This document shows, piece by piece, positions 47,291 to 59,861 of a DNA stretch of 64,000 bases. Each line of letters starts with the position of its first letter. Within the stretch, counting starts at the first letter, position 1. Source of the stretch: Stercorarius parasiticus (Eukaryota > Chordata > Aves > Charadriiformes > Stercorariidae); assembly GCA_013396915.1 (NCBI GenBank), contig VWZL01000010.1, positions 186,001 through 250,000 of the forward strand. The letters are read 5' to 3'. Below the pieces are notes generated by a model, which worked only from the letters and a program-made list of their open reading frames with translations, made no database searches and was not told the DNA's origin. Both the position numbers and the translations under genes were made by a program.

Positions 47291-50200
47291 CTTCTACTAG
47301 CAAGTGACTAAGAGCCCTCTAGCAGGCTGGGTAGCTTTTATCCAGGCTTTCCAGCACAGCTTGATTGAGCTGGGCAGCACCCTTCCAGTTGGAGCCCCGG
47401 GTAGGGCTGGTGGGCAGATGCTCGTGGGTGCTCAGAGATGCTCGGAGGGAAGGGGACCAGCCCCACCGCCCTCTCAGGAGCTTCCCAGCCCTTCTCCTGG
47501 CTGCAGCACCCGGCGCAATGGGGCTCCTACATGCTCTGCAGCCCCTCGGTGGTACCGCAGGGCTCAGTCCCAGTAACGACGATAAAGACTGGGGACATGG
47601 TGGCTAATGAGCTTCCTACTGCGTTCTGCTCGGGGAGGAATCCCAGGGCTCAGACGGGATGGATCGCTTGCTTTTTCTCAGCAAGGACGGGATTGCGTCA
47701 TCTTACAGCATGTGTCGCGCCGTGTCCACACCTCGCTTTGCTCGGCTTTGAAGGAGTCGACACGCCACAGTCCACGTTCTTCTGGTAGAGGCGACAGGGA
47801 GGGAGGGAGAGGAGAGAAAGGCAGGGCTTTGCTATAGTTTGGAGCTCCAAAAAAGTGTCCAAAAGGTTGGGAACCTCACTTAGTAATGACTGTTTCCCAA
47901 CACATTGCAAAGCAAGAAAGGGATGGGAACTGTATATGTGTTACTAAGGGCCCACAAACCTTGTCCTTTTCCTCTTCTTTCTCTCTTTTTGGAATATATT
48001 TTGGAAATCTAGTAATAATCTTTGTGTAATTTACCTCTTCCATTGAACAGCTCAGGGTTTTTTTGTCCACTTGACAGATTATTTTGACATATTTACTCAT
48101 AGCTATGTCTGTCTCGGCAGCATCCATATAAAAACCTCAAACGTGAAATTAACATGTAGGGGCTGAGATTTTTGCCTGCAGTCAAGCAGCCTCTTGAACA
48201 CACTCTCCTCTCTCTGGCTTTTAGTTATATTTTGGTCTAAAACTGTAACAACAACAAAGCAGCGAGCGGTTTGTTGTGGTTTTTTTTAGAGATGAAATGC
48301 AGGCATCTTTACAGAGTGTGTGTTGTCAGGGAGCGAGTCCTGGCCTGGTGAGGGCAGTGGGGTTTGGCCATCCCAAAGGACCGTTGTGACGATGCAGGTT
48401 CCGCCGCGCCGGCTTCGGGATACACAGGGAGGGGGTGGGAGGACTCGGACAATTCCCCGCAGGTTTATTTTAATCTATGAAAGAAAGCAAGCACATTATT
48501 TCACCTTCTTGGAATGTGACAGTTATTAATAACCCCATTAAGAGCAATACCGTTGGGCTCTATTCAAGCAGGCAATGCCCGAGTGATTGCTGTGGAGCAG
48601 GAAGGCTCCCCCGACTTACAAAGTTAACAAGATGTTGTGTTGCTAAACATCGGTTTTCTCTTTCTGTTTTTGTAACGAGCTCTGCTAGGGGTGTTGCGGG
48701 TCAGATCAATAAGAACACAGGCCTCCTCCATCACCCCCGAGGAGAGGGGAAGAGGACAGCAGCTAAAGGATTTCTCTCCATTCTTTAAAATAAGCTCTTT
48801 CCTTTATGCTCTTATTTATCGTGCTGTTTTATAAGTATTCTGGTGGGGGTTTTTTTGTTTTTTTTTTTTTAATGAAGCTTGGCCCTCCAACAAGCACCCT
48901 GGCTGGTGGAGAGGCTGGATGGGAGGGTGCTGAGGTCCCCACTGCCACCAGCTTGGCTTTGGTGGGGGGCTCTGGGCACTGCGGCGGTCACCTGCGCTTT
49001 TCCGTCTCGGCACTGCAACAGCGCTTAAGGCTGTGTTTTCGTAGGGTTGCCGAGGGCTTGCAGGCGTGTCGTGATGTGTTGTTATCCCAGGGGGTTTGCT
49101 CGTGGGGTTGGACGAGGGGTTACCGTTACTGTTGGCCAACTATGCAGGGCACAGCGGCGTCTTACAAGCGTGCTTGGTAGGCCTGGGTGTTCGCTGCTTT
49201 GCTTCTCTTCTTTCTTTTTCTTTTTTTTTAAAGAGCATTGTGTCTTGAGGTTTTTTTGTTTGGGAGGAGAATACCGAGAATTGTAACTCTTTTTAAAGCC
49301 GGTATTATATCTACATCCATGTATATGTGCAACCGCTCCTTTATCTCATATGAGAATAATGATGTCTAGTTTTACAGAACTTGAATAATTCATCAGCATA
49401 AACACTTTGTGCCCGGCATACCACGGCTCTCTTGGTATAACGGAAAGAAACCCAGAAAAACAGTAACGAATAATGAGATTTCTAGGGTTGCTGGACAATT
49501 TTGGAAGCTGTTTCCAAAGGCTGCAGGCTGTGGAGGGGCAGGGGCTGCCAGCGGCGGCTGGGGGGGACAGGACCAGCCCCTCCGTCGCCTGCCATGGGGT
49601 GAGCTGCCCATGCTGGGCCCGTTGCTTTTTTATCATTAGTTAATTAGACCCCCGCTATCTGTACAGGACAGACGACCAGCAGAAGGCTGCTCCGGCCGGT
49701 CGCGCCCCGCACTGTACCACGGGATTGGTGTTTGATTTCTCCTCTGTCAGGCAGCTTTTCAAAACCTGCCTGTGTTTCCCTTGGAATAAGCAATGCCTTG
49801 CTTAGGCCCAGCTACCTCTTCTCTTTCCCGAGAAGAAAATCGGCACCTTTTCCCCCGCGAATACATTTATTGTGCGGTAAGGAATCAAAACACCATTTAA
49901 TCCCAAAGATTAAAACCTCGTGTTGTCGGGGGATTCTTGCGTGGAGCGCTTATTTTCTTTGCGCTTATTTTCTTTTTCTTTTCTGATGGATACAGCTGTC
50001 CGTTTTTCTTGTCAGCAGGCAGAGCCCTTCGTACTGATCCCAGGGCTATTACTCCATCACGTCGCCACTCTGCAGAAAGAAGGGATTAAGCAAAACAGCA
50101 TTCTCAGAAGTAGGAATTGTTATTGTTAGCAAAACAATACCTGCAAAATAATTTCCTCCTGACCGAAGCCTCATTTCTCCCAGCAGCCAGATGGAGGGAT

Positions 50201-52440
50201 GGGTTATTAACTGGAGGTCGTGCTGGTTGATGCTTCTGACCCCAAAGCGGCGCCTCATCTTGGGGCTGATGGGGAAGGCGAGGGAGCTCCATCCTGGGTC
50301 ACTCTTGTAGATCAGCAAGACGTCCTGATGTAGGACCTTTTTTCCCCACTACTGGCACTTTAGAGGTAACTCTGCTTCAAACAAGTTACAAAGTACCAGT
50401 TTGCATACACGGGCGACCCTAAATGTTCCCGTGTATTGAAATTACGCAAGAAAAAAGGAAAGACGGTTGGTAGTATGGGAGGAAAAGCTGTGGGTTTGCT
50501 GGGGATTGTGTTTCTGACTGGGAAGGAGGAGGATGCTGTGCCTTGCAGTAAATAAGCCCAGGTTCCTGGGGTGGCAGAGCGCCAGGCCTGGAGATTCACT
50601 CCTCATTTTTTTTCAACAACAACAATTAGCTTCTTGAGCTAATGAGAGGTTTCATGAGCAACCGTGAATAATAGTGCTTAGGGACTCTTGGCAAAAAAAT
50701 GGTGTTTTGAATCGCACAGCCACCGTGCCGTTACAACCAAAGCGGAGACTCCTTGCGTGGTGGTTTCCTGCCTGATGGGTGTCCACGGCGGTGGGATGTC
50801 GGGCGGGGAGATGGAGCAGCGGCTGCCAGTCAAGTTTGTGTGCCACGGTTTGGTTACCGGCATCTCCGAGGAGTCCCTGGAGGCAGCAACGATTGGGTTC
50901 TGCAGAGGCAGGCGGAGCTATCGGAATACGATGGCCACATCAGGAGACACGGAGGGACCCTTCGACTCCATCGACAGGAAGGGGAGCGATATCAATTCTA
51001 TCTCTTTGAATTAATGAACTACGTCCTGAAACTTGCAGCCTGGTTAAAAACATTATGGATTTCACCTGCTTGGCGCACCGAGAGGATTTGTTACCCGCCG
51101 TGCGCTCTCGGCAGGCTGCTGGCCTTGCTGCAGCCCTGCTCTTCCCCGCTGCCCTCCGGGCATCGACAGGAGCAGCCCGTCCTCTCCTCGGCCAGGTCTC
51201 TGCTGCGGCACGAAGGGGGAGGCTCAGGGAAGTCCCTGGAGCTTCACCGAGAGGTTTAAGCCCAGGAAGGCGTCTTCCTCTGAAAGCACGCCTTGCCCCC
51301 AAGTCCTGGAGGCCCTCAGACGACCCCAGCGCAGTGCAGTCTGCCATGATGCCACCAACCTGTCCCTGTGCCGCAACCGGCTCCTAAACATCCAGCTACA
51401 CCTTAAAATCATTGATTTGCCGTTTGCTGTGGGTCGTTGAGCCGCGTGACGCCCTGGCAGGCTCGGACTCAAGCCAGGCTTGCTGCTGGCCTTGAAAGGC
51501 AGCAAGCAGAGAGCGGTTCCTCGCGTGAGGGGCTGCTCGGAGGGACGGCCGCGGGGCCCATCCCCGAAGCGTGAGGTGTCGCCAGCCGCAACGTGGCCTT
51601 CACTCCGCGGCATCTTCCCCAGTGCGAGGCAGCAGCAGCGCTCTGGTTTTAATTGTATTCATAGAGCCACTATTACTCCATCTGGCTCACGTGGGACGAA
51701 TACTAATGGCCCTCTGGGTTGTTTTAAGTGCAGATCTGAACCAGATACTTGCTTTCATTTTGTCAGGAGCTGTCGCTCCGCACAGAGATTTGTGGACTTT
51801 TCCTTCTAATGGATCCCACTCGGCTCCGGCACCCAACCCTGGGGGAGGGGTGGGGTGTGTTTTAGGGGAGAGCAAACCTGCCGATGCCAGGGAAAGGGAG
51901 ACGTGGGAAAACCTCCTGCCCAGACCAGTAATTATTAACTCTGAGGTGTAATGAGACAGGAAGAAAGGCTCCTGGAGGAGGGGGCTCCGGTGCTTAGGTG
52001 GGATGAGGGCACCCTGCCCACACTGCCGGCTCGTTGCTGTGCTCCAGCCCCGTGCAGTGATGCCACGGCTCCTCCTCGGCTCCCATCTGACCCACATCCA
52101 TGGCATGTGGTCCCCTGCATGGCAGGGACCTCCTCTGGGGCTACAGGGCTCGGGGGGACCTTTGGCCAGCGGCTCGTGGTACTCCTGTGACACTGATAGT
52201 CATTAGCAGCGATAAAGCACTTTTCATGTAGGCTTCCCTCTTACTCTCTTACTCTGCTGTCTCCCCCACCTGGGAAGGTTGATCTGTGCCCCCGCATCAC
52301 TCAGGTCACCCAGCTGAGGACGCGCCAAGGAACATCTTGACCTCCCCGGCAGGTCCCTGCTCCCCTCCTGGGGCACACCGGCTCCCCTGTGCCAGAGGAT
52401 GCCCCTGGCTCTGCTCCAAGGCTTCGCACCGCAGCAGAGG
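47291..52440. other. Intergenic, no gene recognised
   Basis: This is mixed sequence with T-rich runs near 48850-48872 and 49200-49260. Several open frames overlap on opposite strands in GC-rich parts (50750-51620). No RNA gene or clear mobile element is recognised. Confidence 0.5.
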
Positions 52441-52680
52441 TGGGAATTATTCCATTAGCAAAGAGGATTAATGTTTCATAACAAAAGGTAATTTATTTAA
52501 TTGTATGCAAAAAAGGTAACGGTTACAGCACATACAAAGCTCGCTTTAGTTTTGGCTATTGTATTATAAGTTTAAATCCTGTGAAAACATTGGTAACGCG
52601 GCTGTGCACCTTTGGGGAGAACTTGACCAGTCCCAGCCTGAATTGGATTGCCTTAATTAAACGCACTTGACTTGGTCAGA
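52441..52680. promoter_or_regulatory. Candidate conserved non-coding block
   Basis: This is AT-rich unique sequence with repeated TTAAT, TTTAATTG and CCTTAATTAAACG motifs and no coding signal. The call is compositional. Confidence 0.2.
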
Positions 52681-55600
52681 AGAGGAACATGGCAGGCTTT
52701 CAGCCTCCTCCTCAGCAGCTGGCAAAGTGCTGATCTCCCCCGGTCACCCTGATCTCCTTCCCCGCACCTAGAGGAGAGCCTCGAGGTGAGCCACGGGGGT
52801 CTTCTTCTCTTGGCAACCCATTAACCAACAACTGGTGTGCACATCCCGGCACCCGACTTGATCCGCTCCAGCGTCCATATGGATGCAAGGCTTGATCCCA
52901 AGGAGGAACCAGGACCCACAGGACATCCGAGTCCAGACCCGTCTGCTGTAACCGCGATGGACTCAAGAAGTAAGTATGGGCAAGTTTAGGAACCTGTAGG
53001 AAAAGCTGAGGTTGTCTAGTGGATGAAATTACAGGGAACAAGCAGACAGATCTTTGGGTGCCCAAGATCATCTTGTGCTTAAAAGCTTGCCTCTATTCCA
53101 ACCACATCCATGGTCCTGGTGAGCGATATTACCACTAATCGTGCCTCGCAGCCATAGCTAATGCTGCTGTGCCATTCCAAATAAGCTTTTTCTCCACCCT
53201 GGACTTATTGAGGTCATTGGATGCTATCAGATCAGGACAGGCCAGTCACTGTCAGTGTAACCCTCTCTCCTGGTGCTAATATGGAAAGAAATACAGAGGC
53301 AACTTGATTTTCCAGACCTCATTAACTCATGAGTTGATTTTTGGAGAATCCTTCTGTTCTTTGATGTGTGAACCAACTACTCTTAGCCTGGAAGATATCA
53401 AAAGGCAGTAGAAAGTGAGCTGGCCTGTTTCTTCTGAGTCTGTCTCTGCATCACACAAAAGGGGGGAAAAAAAAAGGTTGTGGGTTTTTTTTTTTCCCCA
53501 ATCATCGTGTGTGTGAGTCAGTGCTCGAGTTCAGCGGCTCCTCATGCACGATGGTTTCCGTGGGTGCAGTACATCGAGAAGGATCCCTTGTTTTGGGATA
53601 TCTGCCTGTTCCCTGTGCTCTCACCTGTCTGCTGCGTTTGCCTACAGTTTGCCTTTAGTAAGCAATAATAGTAATAATAGCAATCAAGAATGTCCTTGCC
53701 TACAGGACTCCTTCCTTCTCGCTGCTTTGCTGTGGCTCTAAAATTGCCTCCTGTCGCATGCGCTAATCTCTCCAACACGTCCCAGTCCAAGGTCAGCTGC
53801 ACCACTGGCTGCTTTATGGCCCTTAAACACTCCTCAGCTGGGTCTCGCATCCGTATCCGTCACCTTCTTAGGACAGGCGTCCATCCTCCTTCCGTGCCTA
53901 GGATGGCTATGGCTCTGGATGTTCACCACCAGCTCTTCGTGCGGTTCATTTTAGCTCAGTGCCTATAGCCCAGGTCTAACAGAAAGTGACGGTGGCTCTG
54001 AAGAAACATGTTTGACTGTGGTGGTTTTTTTTTTAACCTAGACCAAAATGAACGCAGAGAAAACCTGTCCCCCGTCCATGTGCGGGGGCTCTGCAGGTCT
54101 GAATTCCTGTTGCAGGCTTTTCCACGTTGCGCTGATGGCATCACATGCCTCTTCAGCATCTCGGGAGGTATTTATAGCATTTCAAGATCTTTTGTGTGGC
54201 GTGAACTCTTGAAATAAGCAAGCCGGTAAGTGTTTTTACCTTCTGAGGGAGACTGTAAAAGCCTCGGTATCTGCATTGATCCAGCCCTGGGGATTTGCAT
54301 TAATTACTCCCTCCTCTGGTGACTTTCAGCTCCCGATTCAATTGCTAGTGAAGATACCTGCAGCACGCACAGTCTTGACATCGTGACCCCCAGCAGCGCC
54401 GTGCGCCCGTATCGTCTGTCCCCACGTGGGGGAAAGGTTTGGAGCTGGGAGGGATAATGCTGCATCCAAGATGCTGGTGCTGAAGATGAACACGGCTGGG
54501 GCCAGCCTTACTCCATGGAGGTTGGGATGTTCCCCAGTGGAGAGGGACTGGCCGCTGGTTCATCTCCAAGGCAGGTGGCACTGGCCAACGTGGTAGCTTG
54601 TGAGTGGGCACAGCGGAGGACGGGTTGCTGGGTGGGTACCGGCCGCCTCCAGTGCTATCCCAAGCCAGCTGCCTCCATGTCATCCCAGAGCATCTCCTAG
54701 TATCTCCTCCGCGTTCTCTCTGCTGTTCTAGAGCAGCTTTCAGGGCCACCCTGTGCTGAATGGTCTTTATTCTGCAGGCGAAACTCAGCCCTCGAGGAAA
54801 GGAGATGTTAGGGGTTTGCAAAAGCGTTTGGAACCAGACAGCGACTCCTCCAGAGCTGCCGTGTCACCTGCGCTGGACGGTGAGCACAGAGCAGGGCGAT
54901 AATCTAAACTAGAGTGAGAGGCACAAGATGCTACTCCTGCCAGAAAATAAGGTTTAAAAAAAATAAATCATTGCACCATACTGCTCGCTGCTGTTTTTGA
55001 CAAAGTCAAAAATAGAGGTGAAAGGAATTTTATTTTTTTTTCCCCCTGTTCTGTTTTCACAGAAAAAAAATCTTCCCTTGGGCTGAAGACCCATCTGGCA
55101 AAGTTGCATTTACAGGGAATTGCTAAGAAAGGATTTATGAGTGAAAGTCCCTTTCCTCGAGGGACAAGAGGGCTCCTTCCTTGCTGTCTCCCAGCCTGCG
55201 GCTCCCTGGGGAGCCCTGATCCTGCCACCTCACAAGCTCAGCCTTGTGCTGAAGGTCACACCATGGAAAAGCCATTAAAAATCCATATGAAAACATAGGC
55301 TGGTATTAACCACATTGGAAACCGAATCTTGGTTTTTTTGCAGAACCAGTCAAGAAACGAGACCAATGTCGTGTGACCGGTCAGTGCAGTTAAACAGAGC
55401 GTTTGGGGCTGACGATGGCTCGGAAAGGGTCTGCAGAGCCGGCAGCGATGGCAAGGGGATAATTGCTGGAGGACGCTGTGCTCTGCAGTTCTGAGCTGGA
55501 AACAATCACTTTATTCGAGAACTTTTGCCCTGGCCTGCAGACCACAAATAAAAAAGCCAAACCTTGGGAAGCTGGGAATATTTGTGCACGGTTCTCTGAT

Positions 55601-56140
55601 TTATTTATTTATTTATTTATTTTTTATGGGCTCTTTGGTCAGCTGCCTGATGTCGCTCTCTCCTCTTGTCCACATGCAGAGCTTTCCTGGCCTCCCTTCT
55701 GCCCCGTCTGGTGGCCGTGGGGCAGAGGCGTGATGGCTCCTCGGCTGGACTCGCTGGTGGCCAGGCATGTGGCAGCAGCCGGTGGTGCTGGGCTCCATCC
55801 CCGTTCCCGTCAGGACCAGCCCGGCTGTGGGTCCCAGGCGGTGGCGTGGCCAGGGATGCTGCTGGTCCCGGTAAGCTCGGAGGGGCTGCTCCAGCTCGCT
55901 GTCGGGGGGCTTTGTGCACAGGCTGCGTCCCTCAACCTGGTTGTGCCTGTCGTCCTGCTGTCCTGCCGCCAGCCCTCGCCTCCCTCCCTTCCTCCACCCT
56001 TGCGAACGGGGGCACCGGCTGCACTTCCAGCTGCCATCCGCTTCCAGCATCCCATCCATCCGCACGTGCTGAGCTAGCTCTGCCGCACTGGCATCAGGGT
56101 GCTGATGCCACCACCGTCCCTGCTTTTATCATTGCTTTGC
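52681..56140. other. Intergenic, no gene recognised
   Basis: This is mixed sequence containing a TTTA microsatellite at 55600-55625 and a T-run at 55032-55043. I see no gene or RNA. Parts of 53690-54060 and 54470-54700 look repeat-like in texture, but I could not match them to a family. Confidence 0.45.
55600..55625. repeat. (TTTA)n simple repeat
   Basis: About six TTTA units run into a T-run. It is an ordinary microsatellite. Confidence 0.9.
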
Positions 56141-56184
56141 CGGCTGTGACATCAAAGAGAATAGCAGAGAAATTGTGGCTGGAG

Positions 56185-56400
56185 ACAATTAAGGGTAGCG
56201 TGCCTCTGGGATTTGTACCAGAGCCAGGACTGGGCCGTGCAGTCATTAACGGGCTAGAAAAGCAATAAGCTATGAAGGAACACAATTTGCCGATGATACA
56301 CGGCTGTTTGGAATAGGCAAGTTTAAAGAAGGTGGAGAAATTTTAAGGACATCTACCAAAGCCTGGTGAGCAAGCACCTGGCGTGGAGATGACGTTCAAT
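56185..56400 (+). mobile_element. Decayed CR1-type LINE reverse-transcriptase fragment
   Basis: Conceptual translation gives SVPLGFVP, then VINGLEK, and after a frame break QFADDTRLFGI at about 56283-56315. These line up in order and spacing with the CR1/non-LTR RT core (GVPQGSVLGP, FINDLD, KFADDTKL). The FADD catalytic motif is at 56286-56297. Frameshifts and stops make it a dead relic. It lies on the plus strand, and no 3' tail is visible directly after it. Confidence 0.55.
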
Positions 56401-59400
56401 TTGCTCGAACTGATGCGCGGGGATTGCAATTACCCGAGCTATTCGCACATGTTTCTGTCTTCTGGCTTGACCCTGCGGCCTCAGGAAGCACATATACATT
56501 TATGTTAGAGAAAACACCCGCGCCTCTAATCTAAAAAGCCAAGAGAGATAGTACTCTCTAAAGCGTATGGCAGGGGGAAAAAAACCAACCCTGGAAATAC
56601 GATGTTTTAATGCAATGGCTGCTTCTCACCCAGAAATGTGTGTTGAGCTCTGACTGGGAGAAAGACGCAGGAGAAATGAAAAAAATGATAGTAATACTTT
56701 CCTGAATAAAATATAATTGCTCTGTGAGATTCCCTGCAACAAGTTATTACTGATTTCAAAGTACTTGGCAGAATTCATAGAAAACCAGATGAGAAGATAT
56801 CTTCTTGGCCTCACGGTTCAGTCTGCTGTGCTCACCAGCGCCTTCGGCATAAAGGCTTTTCTGGGGTTTTTGCCTCCTGGTGCTGAGAGTCGCTGCTTCA
56901 GATGAATCGCATAAAGAATGCGAACCTTTGTTCGTCGGGCTGAAATGCTAACCTTGTGCTTACAGGGCTCCTGGTTCTAGGAATGCCCGTTTTGAGCCGC
57001 TGAATCTCAATGCTGCTGTAGAGAAATGGGAAGAGAAAGCTGGAGAGGAGACTGGCAAACTGGAGACCCGCAACAGGTACCAGTCTGTCCGCCCGCCGTG
57101 AGCTCCGCTTCCCTTGGCGCTCCCAACCAGTGACATTGTCCTTCCCACCCCCCCGCTGCCGTGCCCCCAATTAAACCTCTCCAGCACTGTGTCTCTGCAA
57201 CGTGCCGCGGGGATGAGTTACCAGCTGGCGAGATTCATGGCACTGCTGCTCCCCTCAATAACTAATAATTCCAGAGCAACATTCAGCATTGCAATTTATT
57301 CCGGTTGTAAAACACAGGGAAGGTAAATCAGAGAGAGTATAATAATTTCTTTCCCTTCTTATGAATCAAGCCACACCTAACAACTTGTCCTCTGCCTTCC
57401 CAGACGGACTGGTTCAGAGCGGGGGCGGGCGGGAAGGGGAAGGGGTGAACTTTGGTGTCTGCACACGCAGGGACCCGGCGGCAGCTAAAGGCAAGGCAAG
57501 TCGCGTGGGGGCTCGCTGAATTTCTAGCGAGCTTCCCCAGGCCGTCGGCCGCTCTGCTCCGGGTCCCGGCATGGCCCCTGCGATTCACTCTTTCCCTGCC
57601 TTGTAGCAGTCGCGTTTTGCAGTCCCTGCTCCTCGCACCCCGGGCTGCAGAGAGGGACCCGGAGCTTTGGGGAAGTTGGGTGCCTGGCTCTGGGACACAC
57701 CGCGAGCAGAGCCCAGGGCGATGCTTTGGGGAGAGCCCTGCGCGTGGCAGTCCTGCAGCCGAGCACGGTGCAGACGCCGCTCCAAGCACAGAGCTGGGGC
57801 TGAAACTGTGCATTGAAATTGCAGCTCTGAAAACGATTCCCTTTCTGGTGCGGGCAGGTCTCCCTGCCCCTCTCCCTGTCTGTGCCGCCGAGATAATTGT
57901 TGGGACGTAGCTCGTGGGACAGGACAGGATTAGTACGTTGAAAAGCACTCTCTGCTGGATTAGCTTTCCTTCCCCTCCAACTGGTGGCAGCGCTTGCCTG
58001 GCCTTCCGCAGAGGCGCTCCCGCTGCCAGGGTGGCTTGGAAGCCATACCCTCGCTGCTGGCATGGCGCCGGCGGCCGCTCGCAGCCATCCGGGAGCCTGC
58101 ATCTCTGCCACCGGTATTCATGTCTTCTCCCTCGGCTCATGCTCCTCTCTTTGATGGGATAAAAGGCCTTGGCGTTACTCAGAGCCCTTTCCTGTGCCTC
58201 CCTGTGCTGCTTATGGCCATTTAAAAAACATAAAATGCAAGTTGCTCTTTTCAAGTTTCTGGCTGGTCTCTCAGAACAGCTACTTGAATTCCCAAGATTG
58301 TGGTGGGATTCGGCAGTGAAAGTATCTGCATATCTTATTAAACGAGTGTGGATTTACTACAGAAACGATCTTAAGTGGGATTTTCCAAAGTCTGAGTCAG
58401 GCAGTGACTGGGAAAGCCATGGCGCGTATGTCCCTCGTTCCTCAGCACGGCCCGGCGTGTGGTGGCCGAGGTCCAGCCCCTCTCCGAGGCCGTGGCAGGG
58501 CCAGGAAAACCCACTCGCTTTTTAGAGGCAACACCTGGTCATCTCCACCTGGTTGGAAGCATCCCTCGGTGGTCACAGCATCCTGCCGGGACCTGGTCCT
58601 GCGCCCAGCGCGGTGGGAGGAGGGCTGGGAAGGTCCAGCCCCGCTCCTCTGGCACCCGGGGGCTCAGCCCTGATCAAACCCGCAGGCTGCAGCCGGTAAC
58701 GAACGGTAATTCTCCAAGCCTGGCACTGCTCTTTTTTTTCCCCTTAACAACTGAACTGATTAGAGTGAAACTTTGACTTGATTAGTGATTATTGTCTCGG
58801 CATGGCGGTTGCTTGCAGCCCTTTCATTTTCTTGGTTTGTTTTTAAAAAAACATTGGCAGGCATTTCATCCCCTGATTTAATGCTTGGGCTCTCTGCTCC
58901 ATATTCATCTCGCTCTCCCTTTCTTTGTCCTCCTCATGCTCAGAAGAATCAACTTATTGTTTTATTTTTGTTTACATGTACAAAGTGGGGAGTTGTGGGG
59001 CGGCCGTTCCCCTCGGTTCGTATCACTGGAGGGAAAGCGGGTGGGCTCTGTCACGCCGGGGACGGGGACAAAGCTGCAGCAAGCCCTAATTACAGAATAA
59101 CATGCAAGAGCAGCTCCATATGTCTTTCTCCTGGGTTCCAGCTCAGTGAAGGCCTTTACTCCTCGAGCTCTGAGGCTTATTCAGCATTATTTCTGTTAAT
59201 TATTGGCATCAGAGCCATTTCTGGAAATCCTGGATGAGCTCAGAGCTGTTACTATTTTGTGATTTATTGCCTTCTTTCCTCCTCCCAGGGCTCCAGCCCA
59301 GGTCAGGTCTCGTGGCCGGTGCCCCGTAGGCAGAACGCGCGAGGTAGCCACGACCCGCAGCGTCCCCAGGCTGGGACGAGGCAGGAGCTGGCCCCGAGGG

Positions 59401-59790
59401 CAAGAGCGAGCGGCCAGGTAAGGGCTGACCAAAATGCTAAACGCTGCACCGCTGTGCAAGTCGGGTGCGACGATGGTCATTGCAGCCACCCGTCACATCG
59501 GCGTGGGTGGGCAGACATCCCAGGACAGGGACCAGGACTTTGCCAGCCCCCCAGTACCCCCTTTCCCAGGGAGCGGGGGTCCGCTGGACGCCCGCCCTGC
59601 GGCTGCCGCTGCTGCTCCTCTCCCTCTGCTGAATGAGCCCTGGGTCCCCGGCGGTGCCGGCTCTGGCACTGAATCACCTCCCACCTTGCAAGCACTGGGC
59701 AAAATATTTATAGCAGGGACCAGCTGGATCCCAGCTCCTGCTGGGAATGCAGCTCACGTGCCGCATATTTCAACAACAATGACTTATTAA
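56401..59790. other. Intergenic, no gene recognised
   Basis: An AT-rich part (56490-56800) is followed by GC-rich sequence (57400-58700). The window's longest continuous open frame (minus strand 57328-58254, 308 codons) lies here. It overlaps other long frames on both strands, has low-complexity composition and matches no known family, so it is not called as a gene. Confidence 0.5.
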
Positions 59791-59861
59791 ATAATAACTG
59801 ACATTTACCTAGCTGCTTCTCGTCCTCAGAGCCCCCAAGACTTGGCAAACTTTAATTAATA
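59791..59861 (+). mobile_element. Ancient MIR/L2-like repeat tail
   Basis: The order ATAATAACTGACATTTACCTAGC, TTCTCGTCCTCAGAG, CAAGACTTGGCAAAC, TTTAATTAAT parallels the widespread amniote consensus AATAACATTTATATAGC, TTTTCATCCTCAGA, CAAAGCACTTTACAAAC, ATTAATTAAT. It is diverged, and the family name is uncertain (MIR- or L2-like). Confidence 0.45.

Noticed and set aside
54470..54700. Possible minus-strand CR1 body fragment
   Set aside because: Some GTTCCCCAGTGG and GACTGGCCGC wording resembles CR1, but I could not align a convincing stretch in order.
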